From contig CM060842.1 in NCBI GenBank assembly GCA_030762175.1, forward strand, positions 68,143,001 to 68,207,000: 64,000 nucleotides of DNA, given 5' to 3'. This document shows positions 33,736-41,215 of this stretch, one piece after another. Under the pieces are notes generated by a model. It searched no databases, had not been told where the DNA came from, and saw nothing but the letters and a program-made list of their open reading frames with translations. Each line of letters starts with the position of its first letter. Positions within the stretch are counted from its first letter, which is position 1. The position numbers and the translations under genes are program-made. This DNA is from Metallyticus violacea (Eukaryota > Arthropoda > Insecta > Mantodea > Metallyticidae).

Positions 33736-34082
33736 CAGATGTTACGACGACCTTGCGCGCCAAGTATCCCATGAATCCCTATGTCACGTTTCCGTACGAA
33801 CTGTTCGTCTACTGCAACCTGGTGCAACCGCAGATGGTTAGCGACACGTTTGCTCAGATCGTCGAAAGCACGACGGTCGAATTGGACGTCGATCACGGGC
33901 ACTTGGCGATGGAAAAATCGTTTTTTCCCCTGAATTGGGTTCCCTTGCTATCTCACGATTTTCAAATCGTGCACGTAGATTTAAGAACGGGCACGGGACA
34001 ATTATTACCATTCATGGACGGATTTTCTTCGGCTATAGTTCTGTCGTTTAGACCCAAGAATGAACCATCGCGATCTAGTTAA
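33736..34082 (+). pseudogene. Penton-like minor capsid protein, C-terminal fragment
   Basis: From about residue KYPMNPYV at 33,760 the frame reads FPYELFVYCNLVQPQMVSD through LPFMDGFSSAIVLSFRPKN. This is the C-terminal jelly-roll region of the vertex (penton-like) capsid protein of Polintons and adintoviruses. It fuses without a start codon to the truncated polymerase at about 33,725-33,760. The N-terminal half has gone with the deletion. The stop at 34,080 overlaps the next gene by 23 bp, the tight packing typical of the late gene block. Confidence 0.65.
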
Positions 34083-34497
34083 TCACTTTCTCTATCAGAC
34101 GGGGAGAGGGGGAGCTGCGGATGATCGCGATTTCGTCTTGTACAAAGGCAGACGCTTTCAGAGAGGTCGCGGGCTCTTCGGAGTGCTAGGAGGATTGTGG
34201 AGATTCTTGTCTCCGGTGCTGAAGAGCGCTGCCAAGACGGTGGGCAAGGAAGCCTTAAACGTCGGCGCTAACGTGCTATCGGACGTCGTGTCGCAGAAGC
34301 CTTTCAAGCGCTCTCTCGGAGATAGGCTGAGGGAGGGAGGCGTCAACTTGAAGCGAAAGGCCACCGAAGCCGTCGACACCATGCTCGGTTCGGGGATAAA
34401 AGCGCGCAGGAGGAGACATTCGATTCAGTCTAAGCCGAGGCGCGCTAAGGGCTGTAGAAAGAAGAAGAAGAAGAAAAAGGAAGATATATTTTCGTGA
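34060..34497 (+). CDS. Basic core / membrane-lytic-like capsid protein
   Basis: 145 residues from ATG 34,060. Residues 37-75 form a Gly-rich amphipathic helix region (GRGLFGVLGGLWRFLSPVLK) like the N-terminus of adenovirus protein VI, which disrupts membranes on entry, and of related Polinton ORFs. The C-terminal 40 residues are very basic (ARRRRHS, KPRRAKGCRKKKKKKK), fitting DNA condensation as in adenovirus core proteins. It sits between penton and hexon genes, where Polintons carry such a gene. The assignment combines two adenovirus-like features and remains an inference. Confidence 0.65.
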   Translation: MNHRDLVNHFLYQTGRGGAADDRDFVLYKGRRFQRGRGLFGVLGGLWRFLSPVLKSAAKTVGKEALNVGANVLSDVVSQKPFKRSLGDRLREGGVNLKRKATEAVDTMLGSGIKARRRRHSIQSKPRRAKGCRKKKKKKKEDIFS

Positions 34498-35771
34498 TGT
34501 CGGGCGTGCACGTAAATACGGCCTTCAACATCTTCGACGATCTGGCGGTGCAGACGGGCGTCGACAATTACAACGTGGTGATCCTAGACCCTCAAAACGC
34601 TATAACGTACAATTCACCGATCATCTTTCACTATACGGGAAATGCCGACACCTACCTGGATCTTTCGTACGTGGTTTTGCACCTACGCTGCAAGATCGTC
34701 GGCGAGGATGGCAAAAATCTGGAGGAAGGCGGAGAGATCACCCTGGTCAACAATTCCCTGAATTCTCTATTTCAGCAGATGGAAGTGATACTCAATAACG
34801 TCACGGTGACGCAACCTCAACCGGGCTACCCTTACAAGACCTATCTGGAGACTCTGCTCACTTACTCTAGCGATGCCATGAACACGCGTCTGCAAGCGTC
34901 GCTGTGGAAATTGGACGAAGCCGGGAACATGGACGGGATCGATAATTCTGCAGCAAAATGGCGTTTCGGCATAACGAAGGGCAGCAGAGAATTCGAGCTG
35001 ATGGGCTGCCTGTCGGGAGCCTTGTTCAACCAGGACAAGTATCTGTTGAATAACGTCTCCTTGACGATCAAGCTAACGCCCTCGAGCCCGGAGTTTCACC
35101 TCGTGTCCAGACCGCCGCTAAAGGGCAAGACGATCATAACTTCTGCAAAACTTCATCTAAAGCGCATCTTTCCCTCTCCCTCCATCTTGCTGGCTCATCA
35201 GGAAGCATTATCGAAAGTTAATGCAAAGTATCACCTCATCGACGTCGATCTGCAAGCCTTTAACATTCCGAAGGACACTCAGAGCAAGACGTTTAGCGAC
35301 ATTCTCGTGGGCAAGGTGCCTCGCAGAATCACGGTGGCCTTCGTGACCGACAAGGCGTACAGCGGCGATTACGAGAAAAATCCTTACAATCTTCGCCACT
35401 TCGACATAAACTTCGTTCAGATGTACGTAAACGGACAACCCGTGCCCTCTCATCCTCTAACGCCCGACTTTGCTAACAATTACTTCTTGCAGTGCTTCCA
35501 AACGCTGCAGGACGGTCTCGGAATACACTTCGAAAATCACGGGCATTCCATATCGAGAGAAACTTACGCTAAAGGCTACACCGTGCTGGTTTACGATTTA
35601 ACGGCGGACATGAGTGCCAACGAAACATACGTTTCCGGCCTGCATCACGGTAACGTTTCGATAAGCGTGGCTTTCAAAAAGGCGCTCTCGGAGCCCGTAT
35701 GCATGCTCGTTTGTTCGGAATATCATCGCACCCTGGAAATAGACTCGAATAGATCGGTATTCGTATCATGA
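34497..35771 (+). CDS. Major capsid protein (hexon-like, double jelly-roll)
   Basis: 424 residues, starting at the ATG whose A is the last base of the preceding TGA (TGATG). Landmarks of the Polinton/adintovirus major capsid family are present: YNSPIIFHYTGNADTYLDLS near the N-terminus, VNNSLNSLFQQMEVILNN and YPYKTYLETLLTYSSDA (first jelly roll), then MGCLSGALFNQDKYLLNNVS, KTIITSAKLHLKRIF, a second jelly roll with LRHFDINFVQMYVNGQPVPS, and the C-terminal TLEIDSNRSVFVS. The family includes proteins annotated in animals as F54H12.2-like. No stops or frameshifts occur. It would form the trimeric capsomers of an icosahedral particle. Confidence 0.85.
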   Translation: MSGVHVNTAFNIFDDLAVQTGVDNYNVVILDPQNAITYNSPIIFHYTGNADTYLDLSYVVLHLRCKIVGEDGKNLEEGGEITLVNNSLNSLFQQMEVILNNVTVTQPQPGYPYKTYLETLLTYSSDAMNTRLQASLWKLDEAGNMDGIDNSAAKWRFGITKGSREFELMGCLSGALFNQDKYLLNNVSLTIKLTPSSPEFHLVSRPPLKGKTIITSAKLHLKRIFPSPSILLAHQEALSKVNAKYHLIDVDLQAFNIPKDTQSKTFSDILVGKVPRRITVAFVTDKAYSGDYEKNPYNLRHFDINFVQMYVNGQPVPSHPLTPDFANNYFLQCFQTLQDGLGIHFENHGHSISRETYAKGYTVLVYDLTADMSANETYVSGLHHGNVSISVAFKKALSEPVCMLVCSEYHRTLEIDSNRSVFVS

Positions 35772-36367
35772 ACACTAAGCAAATACACGATTATTTAACG
35801 AAAAATCCCTCCACCCGACCCCATTTCGTGGGCGTTTATGCTTGCGATCAAATTCCGCATCGCCTCTCGCCGACCCTGTATCCGGTGGCACTGGTTGCAA
35901 ACACGGATCCTAGCAACAGGCCCGGCGAGCACTGGATAGGCATCTTCGTGTCTAGGTCGGGCGTCGGAGAATATTTCGACAGTTTCGGCATGCCTCCTCT
36001 CTCGCCTCACTTCTTAGACTTTCTGAAAAATCACTGCGGAGGACGTTGGAGCTACGTTCCTCGAAGATTGCAAAATTCGAACAGTTCCACCTGCGGACAT
36101 TACGTAATTTCCTACATCGCGCATCGATGCTGCAATCTGCCTAGGGAAACCTTTTATTCGAAATTTAAAATAAAGGATTTCAAACGCAACGACGAATTAA
36201 TCGTCGGAGATGTCTGCTGCCGCAAGGTTCGCTGCCGCGGGGGACGGAATCTTCAAGTGTGCAAACCTTTAAAAGGTGAGTATCGCTATCATTTTTTAAT
36301 CATTCGCTCGAGGCTTCGAGGACGTAACCATGTCGTGTTTTGTACACTTCAATTTCTTGATCGATAA
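35768..36367 (+). CDS. Adenain-like cysteine protease (capsid maturation)
   Basis: Overlaps the capsid gene by ATGA. Residues fit the C5/Ulp1-type protease: catalytic His55 in GEHWIGIF, an acidic partner Glu68 or Asp71 in GEYFDSFG, Gln102 for the oxyanion hole in LQNSN and nucleophile Cys109 in SSTCGHYVISY. FVGVYACDQIP near the N-terminus is the usual start of the family. In adenoviruses and Polintons the enzyme cleaves precursor capsid and core proteins. About 150-165 residues are the typical core; the tail beyond residue 165 (basic, Cys-rich) is less conserved-looking and contains a donor-like AAAAGGTGAGT at 36,270, so the real 3' end might be spliced. Intact. Confidence 0.87.
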   Translation: MNTKQIHDYLTKNPSTRPHFVGVYACDQIPHRLSPTLYPVALVANTDPSNRPGEHWIGIFVSRSGVGEYFDSFGMPPLSPHFLDFLKNHCGGRWSYVPRRLQNSNSSTCGHYVISYIAHRCCNLPRETFYSKFKIKDFKRNDELIVGDVCCRKVRCRGGRNLQVCKPLKGEYRYHFLIIRSRLRGRNHVVFCTLQFLDR

Positions 36368-36908
36368 CGATCGAAAATACGTGGTTAAAGAACTGGCCAT
36401 ATGCGGTTCGGGTCGCGAGGTGCAGATGTGGTTCTTTAAGCCTCCTTCTCGAGACAATCGCTCACCGTCGGTAAAATCTATCGACGACGAAATAGTATCC
36501 GGCGTGCACGGCATAAAGTGGGAGTACGGCGACGTGAACTACGATCTATTGGAGCCCATCTTAAAGCGATCCACCGATCTGTTCACCGTGATCTTCACCA
36601 AAGGAGAAGAAAGAGTCAAATTTCTCGGAGAGATCATCGATCGCACGGTGGTGAACGTCGAAGAACTCGGATTCTCGGACGAATCCCTCGTCTCTTTCGA
36701 CGCGCGATCGTGCCTCCATCCTTGTCACAGATTGAGATCCCTAGTTTGCGCTCAGAGAAGTGCCGAAAACATATCCAAGTGGTACGCGCACCTCGTCGAT
36801 AAACGCAATGCTTACCCGTGCGACCCCACGCCTAACGAATCTCGCCTATCTCCCGACCTGAACCACGACGTCACAAACATACCTGATGACGTCAATTATT
36901 TGTTTTAG
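36330..36908 (+). CDS. Uncharacterised 192-residue protein of Polinton late block
   Basis: ATG at 36,330, overlapping the protease frame by 38 bp. Order of elements: a first strand FVHFNFLI, then RKYVVKELAICG, WFFKPP, HGIKWEYGDVNYDLLEPILK, a central FTVIFTKGEERVKFLGEII strand-turn-strand, VNVEELG, then CLHPCHRL and CAQRSAENISKWY. The alternation of strands and helices resembles an RNase H-like or DnaQ-like exonuclease, and related ORFs recur in arthropod genomes, but I see no complete set of catalytic acids, so activity is doubtful. The C-terminus is Pro- and Asp-rich. Function unknown. Confidence 0.65.
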   Translation: MSCFVHFNFLIDNDRKYVVKELAICGSGREVQMWFFKPPSRDNRSPSVKSIDDEIVSGVHGIKWEYGDVNYDLLEPILKRSTDLFTVIFTKGEERVKFLGEIIDRTVVNVEELGFSDESLVSFDARSCLHPCHRLRSLVCAQRSAENISKWYAHLVDKRNAYPCDPTPNESRLSPDLNHDVTNIPDDVNYLF

Positions 36909-36917
36909 ATTGCGGAA

Positions 36918-36925
36918 TATATAAG
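36918..36925 (+). promoter_or_regulatory. TATA box of the 218-residue gene
   Basis: TATATAAG lies 10 bp after the upstream stop codon and 51 bp before the leader splice donor. Confidence 0.6.
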
Positions 36926-36968
36926 AGAGCGCACACGGCATCATCGATAGAAGAAGATCGCGCGTCAG

Positions 36969-37046
36969 GTAAGTAGCGATGCCTCTGCTGAGCCTTCTCT
37001 CTCTCTCTTTCTTTTCCTACATTTTACGAACAATTCTCTGTTCCAG
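36969..37046 (+). other. 78-nt leader intron
   Basis: The donor CAG|GTAAGT at 36,969 and the acceptor CTCTGTTCCAG ending at 37,046 enclose a pyrimidine-rich stretch (CTTTCTTTTCCT). Splicing would remove a short ORF (36,979 on) and place the ATG at 37,051 four bases into exon 2. Confidence 0.65.
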
Positions 37047-37050
37047 AATA

Positions 37051-37707
37051 ATGGAAATGGAAACGGCAACGACGACGTCGACGGAGACGACAAGCGCGCG
37101 CACCAAGCCCCATCCTCCGTTCGGCATAAGAGGCAAGATCTACCCTCTGGATTTATCCGGAAAGAAATATCTATTCGTAGGGTTTTCCCCGGATCCTCCA
37201 TACGAACTCTGCATCGTCATCGGAAAGCACGGCGAGAATCGACCCGTTCGTCTGAACGACTTGAACGACTGGAAGAACGTCATAACGTGCATCGACAACG
37301 TGGACATCGCGTCGAAGAAAGACAACGTGAAATGGGACTTAAAGCTAACGGACGATTTGAAAATAGACGTTAAACACGTTTTCGGCACTCCGAACATCAT
37401 CCTCAAACAGTGCGGAGAAAGCGTGTCTCTCGTGGAGGAAGAGTGGAAAATTTTGATTAGATTATATCCTCTAGTCTACGACATCTTCTACCACAGGAGC
37501 AAAGAGAGCAAGGAGGTGAGCAACTTAATTATCGCTTACGTCAGATATCTAAATGACGCTGTGGAAAAACCCGAAGACATGACCTTTTCGACCTTCACAA
37601 GATACATCACGTGCGCCACGCCTTTGGACTTTTACGAACTCGTTTACCTCATGCACGACCGGTTGAAGGAAGAGGTGGAAGAAAAGAAAAAGACAGCGAC
37701 AAACTAA
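37051..37707 (+). CDS. Uncharacterised 218-residue protein with Thr-rich N-terminus
   Basis: Starts at ATG 37,051 (a second ATG follows at 37,057), chosen because the longer frame upstream runs through the leader intron. Residues 1-22 are low-complexity Thr/Ser/Ala; then a beta-rich part (KYLFVGFSPDPPYELCIVIG, VRLNDLNDW) and an alpha-helical C-terminal half (EEEWKILIRLYPLVYDIFYH onward). No catalytic motif or known family was recognised. It has its own TATA box and leader intron, so it is probably expressed apart from the capsid block. Intact. Confidence 0.7.
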   Translation: MEMETATTTSTETTSARTKPHPPFGIRGKIYPLDLSGKKYLFVGFSPDPPYELCIVIGKHGENRPVRLNDLNDWKNVITCIDNVDIASKKDNVKWDLKLTDDLKIDVKHVFGTPNIILKQCGESVSLVEEEWKILIRLYPLVYDIFYHRSKESKEVSNLIIAYVRYLNDAVEKPEDMTFSTFTRYITCATPLDFYELVYLMHDRLKEEVEEKKKTATN

Positions 37708-37740
37708 AGAAACCGGTTTATGGTGGGGGTAAGCCTTCGT

Positions 37741-37748
37741 GTATAAAG
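37741..37748 (+). promoter_or_regulatory. TATA box of the 128-residue gene
   Basis: GTATAAAG lies 37 bp before the ATG at 37,785, leaving a very short leader. Confidence 0.55.
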
Positions 37749-37784
37749 CGAAAAGTCTCGGATCTTGCCAGCTCAGAGAGAGAG

Positions 37785-38171
37785 ATGGCAGCTAGCGCCG
37801 AAGGCAGCAACATCTACGAGTTCGAGTCGGTGTGCAGGGTGCTGGAAAATCTGAACGAGCTTGGCGGAGGTGCGTTTGCCAGAACTTTGAAGATAAACGA
37901 ACTGGAAGTGGGCGTCGGTTATCCCATAGAGGAGATTCGAACCGTATTGACAAAGTTCGGCAAACGAACGGTGGTGAGAATCGACGGCAGGGACCTGTTT
38001 CTACCGTCGAGATTCGACGATTTAAACAACGAGACGCTGACCTGCATCAACAATCACAGGTTTCTGCTCATATACAAGGGAGAAGAGGCCCTGCAGAACG
38101 GTCACAGGAGAAACATTTTCTCCTTTCAGAGCGCCGATCTGCCCTGCACTTCTGCCGCAGCCAAGCAATGA
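37785..38171 (+). CDS. Uncharacterised small protein, possible single-strand DNA-binding fold
   Basis: 128 residues from the first ATG after the TATA box. The core reads TLKINELEVGVGYPIEEIRT, KFGKRTVVRIDGRDLFLPSR and RFLLIYKGEE, an all-beta pattern like an OB-fold. Similar small ORFs with a VFLPxR signature recur near viral and transposon genes in arthropods. An OB-fold single-strand DNA-binding role would suit a protein-primed replicon but is inference. Its stop overlaps the next gene's ATG (ATGA). Confidence 0.6.
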   Translation: MAASAEGSNIYEFESVCRVLENLNELGGGAFARTLKINELEVGVGYPIEEIRTVLTKFGKRTVVRIDGRDLFLPSRFDDLNNETLTCINNHRFLLIYKGEEALQNGHRRNIFSFQSADLPCTSAAAKQ

Positions 38172-38845
38172 GTCGCAAACAAGATCAGCGACAACACCCG
38201 TACAGGTTGACACACCCGTACAAGTTGACACTTTATTCTAAAACGGAACATCCCCGCACCTACGAGTGGCATTTTTACTCCGACGCCTTCGATGTGGGAA
38301 AGGGCGTGACCACCAGGCTGATGTTAACCTCCAGCGGCAACATTTATAATGTTCAATTAAAGAAGCAGATTATTGAAGAAGATCCGAGAACGATTCGATT
38401 GGTGTATGGTATGCAGAATTGCGTCACGGAACCGTCTTTTGTATTGAAAGTTCACTTCAACAGCTACCTGACCGGCAAGAAAAACGCCCGTGTAACGATA
38501 GCGGTGATGGAAGGCAATGATGCAGAACCCGTATCGGATCAGATCGTCCTCAAAGAAGGAGTGTTCGACATCGCGAGAAGTTCAATGGCCTATTCTAATT
38601 TAATTAGTACATCATTGTTAGTGCCCGGATGCGACGGCGAAGGTGCAACGATGGTCTACGAATGCAGAACTTCCTACTTGGTACGCAGCAACGCTGGAGA
38701 ATGCGAATGCGAATGGGTCGAAAGCGACAGCGACAGCGAAGCGAGCAAACCTGAAGAAGATTGTATTACAAAATTTTACATAACCTTCCAAAAAGAACCT
38801 CCTGCAGCAGAAGCGGTGCAAGATGCTTCCTCAACGGTCTCTTAA
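38168..38845 (+). CDS. Uncharacterised 225-residue beta-rich protein
   Basis: ATG at 38,168 inside the ATGA overlap. A duplicated PYRLTHPYKLT at residues 11-21 comes first, followed by alternating hydrophobic strands (YEWHFYSDAFDVGKGVTTRL, NIYNVQLKKQI, FVLKVHFNSYL, ARVTIAVMEG) and an acidic C-terminus (ESDSDSEASKPEED). No family recognised. It is the last gene before the right terminal repeat and is intact. The beta-sandwich look could fit a minor structural protein, but this is a guess. Confidence 0.65.
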   Translation: MSRKQDQRQHPYRLTHPYKLTLYSKTEHPRTYEWHFYSDAFDVGKGVTTRLMLTSSGNIYNVQLKKQIIEEDPRTIRLVYGMQNCVTEPSFVLKVHFNSYLTGKKNARVTIAVMEGNDAEPVSDQIVLKEGVFDIARSSMAYSNLISTSLLVPGCDGEGATMVYECRTSYLVRSNAGECECEWVESDSDSEASKPEEDCITKFYITFQKEPPAAEAVQDASSTVS

Positions 38846-39084
38846 CTTTGTATTTGTGAACAGTGTACGGTGAGGAATACTTATCTGGTGTAGTGTATGT
38901 AAAAAAAACTTTTTTTTTTTGGAGCGCACTGCAAACAGTGTGCAAATCTTTGCGGTGAAGGGAATACTTATCCGGTGTACTGTATGTAACTTTATTCTTG
39001 CGGTAAAAAAAAAATAAAGAAAATATTGTATGTAACTTTATTGTACTGTATGTAACTTTATTCTTGCGGTATACTGCATGTAAA
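38846..39084 (+). terminator. Right subterminal region with direct repeats and poly(A) signals
   Basis: GAATACTTATC(T/C)GGTGTA(G/C)TGTATGTAA occurs at 38,875 and 38,962, and ACTGTATGTAACTTTATTCTTGCGGTA occurs at about 38,980 and 39,045. AATAAAG at 39,012 is a likely polyadenylation signal for the rightward gene block. Confidence 0.5.
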
Positions 39085-39322
39085 AGACAATATTGTATGT
39101 AAAAAAATTAAAGAGAAAACATGCCCCTCGGGAGGCGGGGCGGGGTGCGACGCGCCTGGCAACCTTGAACGTCTAGACTCCCAACCTTGATGTCTAGACT
39201 TTCAAGGCCAGACAACCTTGCTTCCAAGGTCAAAAGACCTTGAACTCACCCAGACCGCTCAAGGTCAGTCTGGCGCCAAGAGGTCGTTGACCCTGTCAGC
39301 CTCCCGGGGGGTATATACTACT
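39085..39322 (-). repeat. Right terminal inverted repeat (238 bp)
   Basis: Reverse complement of the left repeat with about five differences, ending GGTATATACTACT. The same hairpin and hexamer pattern is present. Confidence 0.95.
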
Positions 39323-39328
39323 GCAGTA
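39323..39328. repeat. Target-site duplication, right (GCAGTA)
   Basis: Exact copy of the left duplication at 25,845-25,850. Confidence 0.9.
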
Positions 39329-39790
39329 TGTATAAGGTTGGACAGAATCCATCCATTCATGCTCATGCTCATTTTTGCATATGACATTTAAGCTGATTTT
39401 GTTGTCATCCTGTTCCTGAAGACCGCGTTATGAATCCTTCACACTACAAGACATTTCTGCAGTATCATCTGCGTCGTGCGGTTTGGGAGGTACACCTAAT
39501 TCAGCAGCTGCTCTCAAGGGAATCGCTTACGGTACTGGACATCACTCGATCTAAGTTCATGCGATTTGGATTTTATCCCGAAATTGAAGAAACTATTTCA
39601 TGGGAAATGCTTTGCAAACGTAAATCATATCTTCACAACAGTTCAATGAGAGGTAACAAGCATAAAGAAGACATATGCAGATAATGGCATCCACCATCTC
39701 ACTCTGCCAAAGATCTATGGGCAACATGGAAACTTCTTTGAGGGGGGATATAGGGCACTTTACTTTGCGGGATATGTGTTTCCTGGTTAA
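39323..39790 (+). pseudogene. Mariner-like transposase, 3' half, split by the Polinton
   Basis: Continues the element begun at 25,380. It reads LIFAYD (about 39,370), HYKTFLQYHLRRAVWEVH (39,440) and, after a frame change, SLDLSSCDLDFIPKLKKLFH near 39,545-39,600, the SPDLSPxDFxxFPxLK block of mariner DDE transposases, then EVTSIKKTY. The frame changes and lost stretches show decay. Confidence 0.65.
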
Positions 39791-41160
39791 GCAACAATTT
39801 AAATATTTTATTACCCTTTCGACGTTCGGTGTTTGATCCAGATCTCATTAAGAAGTGATATTTGGAATTACGTGGCACAGGCGTTCACATGTACTATATA
39901 ATAAATGTACTGTGTTACACAAGTTTAGAAGAAACAATATACCTGCAATGGCTTGTGGAACGATTTTCGTGTATATATTTTGTGCCGATATTTGCCACGC
40001 ATTCCTATTTACTGATTTGATCTTTCCTTTTCTTCTTCCCTTTCCTCATTACGTTCTATAGCTGTTATTTAGTATAACTGAGTAATTTTCTTATTGGTTA
40101 TGTGATGTCATCCTTACTGCGTTATAAACTTATTGTCTTCATTTTCTAGTTTGTTTTGGTTCTGGAATATCAGGGAGGTAGTTCTTTTGGATGACTTCAT
40201 CAAACGGAAGTCCGTGTTATAATTTGATCATTTTTTTGTTAATAGTGCCTCCTGCCTGAGACGCTATTAAACTTTTTCATCCAGTGATTCGGGTTCTAGG
40301 TAATTTATATATTAAACTGATATTAAATATTTGCAAGCATTTGCTATTACAATAGTAACTATTTTCACAAATGTGATTGAAATGCTTATCTTTGTTTATT
40401 ATAATATTCAAAGTCAATGTTAGGAACTTAACTTACATTTATACTTACTGTTAATTGTTTATAATTTATTTGTAATGTATTTATGGTGTTTCACAGTGCT
40501 TAATTTAAAACTTATAAGAAACTCGTAAGTTACAGCAAGTTAGAATGCTTTCTCCAAATCGTATTGTAATATTCTTTTAACTTCTATTTTCAATAGCGAA
40601 GAAAGATTTCTGATTCTTCAAGTTCCGATACAAAAATCTTTCGACCGCATCATCATAGCAGAGCGAAACACACTAATTTCACATTGCAGGTGTAGACTCG
40701 ACGCAATAAGGACTTAGCCTGTCAGGACCTACCACCTGCTGGAAGAACTGACGGAATTCTCAGTCCAACAGTCCGAGCAATGGGCCGGCCGGCCACACCT
40801 CATACGTCAGTTTCAGGCCCCCGTTTCCCAGCCGATCAGAAGGCGTAACCGTACGTAGTTTATGTCGTGCCTAATCAAACATTGATAAATTGTGACTCAG
40901 GTTCCCTTTTTGTAGTGAAGTGTTCAATTGAAATCAGTGAAGCTCTATTTGTACTGATATACTTTTTGTATATCCACCATTAGTTTTAAGCATTTGGTAT
41001 CATGTTGGTAGTGTACAATGGAACGTACATAAATCTGACGAACTTAAAAAAACTCCATTTGCATTCAAAAGTGTAGAAGATATGCTGTTCTAATGTTTAC
41101 AGGACACTAAGAAGTAGACTTCTATAACTAAAGTGCACGGTATATATTTGAAGACATAAA
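39791..41160. other. Mostly AT-rich DNA with a candidate exon at about 40,699-40,848
   Basis: After an acceptor-like TTTCACATTGCAGGTGTAG, about 49 codons are open on the plus strand (RRNKDLACQDLPPAGRTDG and on) up to a TAA at 40,846. The patch is far richer in GC and CpG than its surroundings. No domain is recognised and there is no donor. The rest of the stretch shows nothing. Confidence 0.25.
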
Positions 41161-41215
41161 AAGATTGATTCGGAAATAATACAGCAAGTGAAATTGGTTA
41201 AATATCTGGGATGTG

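Larger units (their letters stand above)
25851..39322 (+). mobile_element. Maverick/Polinton (adintovirus-like) element, internally deleted
   Basis: Bounded by 238-bp terminal inverted repeats with ends AG...CT and a 6-bp target duplication. It encodes parts of protein-primed-type DNA polymerase B, penton-like capsid protein, hexon-like major capsid protein, adenain-like protease and a basic core protein, which together define the Polinton/adintovirus class. A retroviral-type integrase, an FtsK/HerA-type packaging ATPase and the polymerase palm are absent, so the copy depends on others. At 13.5 kb it is shorter than the usual 15-20 kb or more. It also carries dUTPase-fold genes, a secreted coiled-coil protein and a central iteron array that are not part of the standard Polinton gene set. 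Confidence 0.93.

Noticed and set aside
36979..37050. N-terminal hydrophobic extension (signal-peptide-like) of the 218-residue protein
   Set aside because: It is encoded by the pyrimidine-rich leader intron with good splice sites; the hydrophobicity comes from CTCTCT/TTT runs.
25851..39322. Parvovirus or bidnavirus origin for the element
   Set aside because: The hexon-like capsid protein, adenain-like protease, 6-bp duplication and AG...CT ends identify a Polinton; no rolling-circle Rep or parvoviral capsid is seen.
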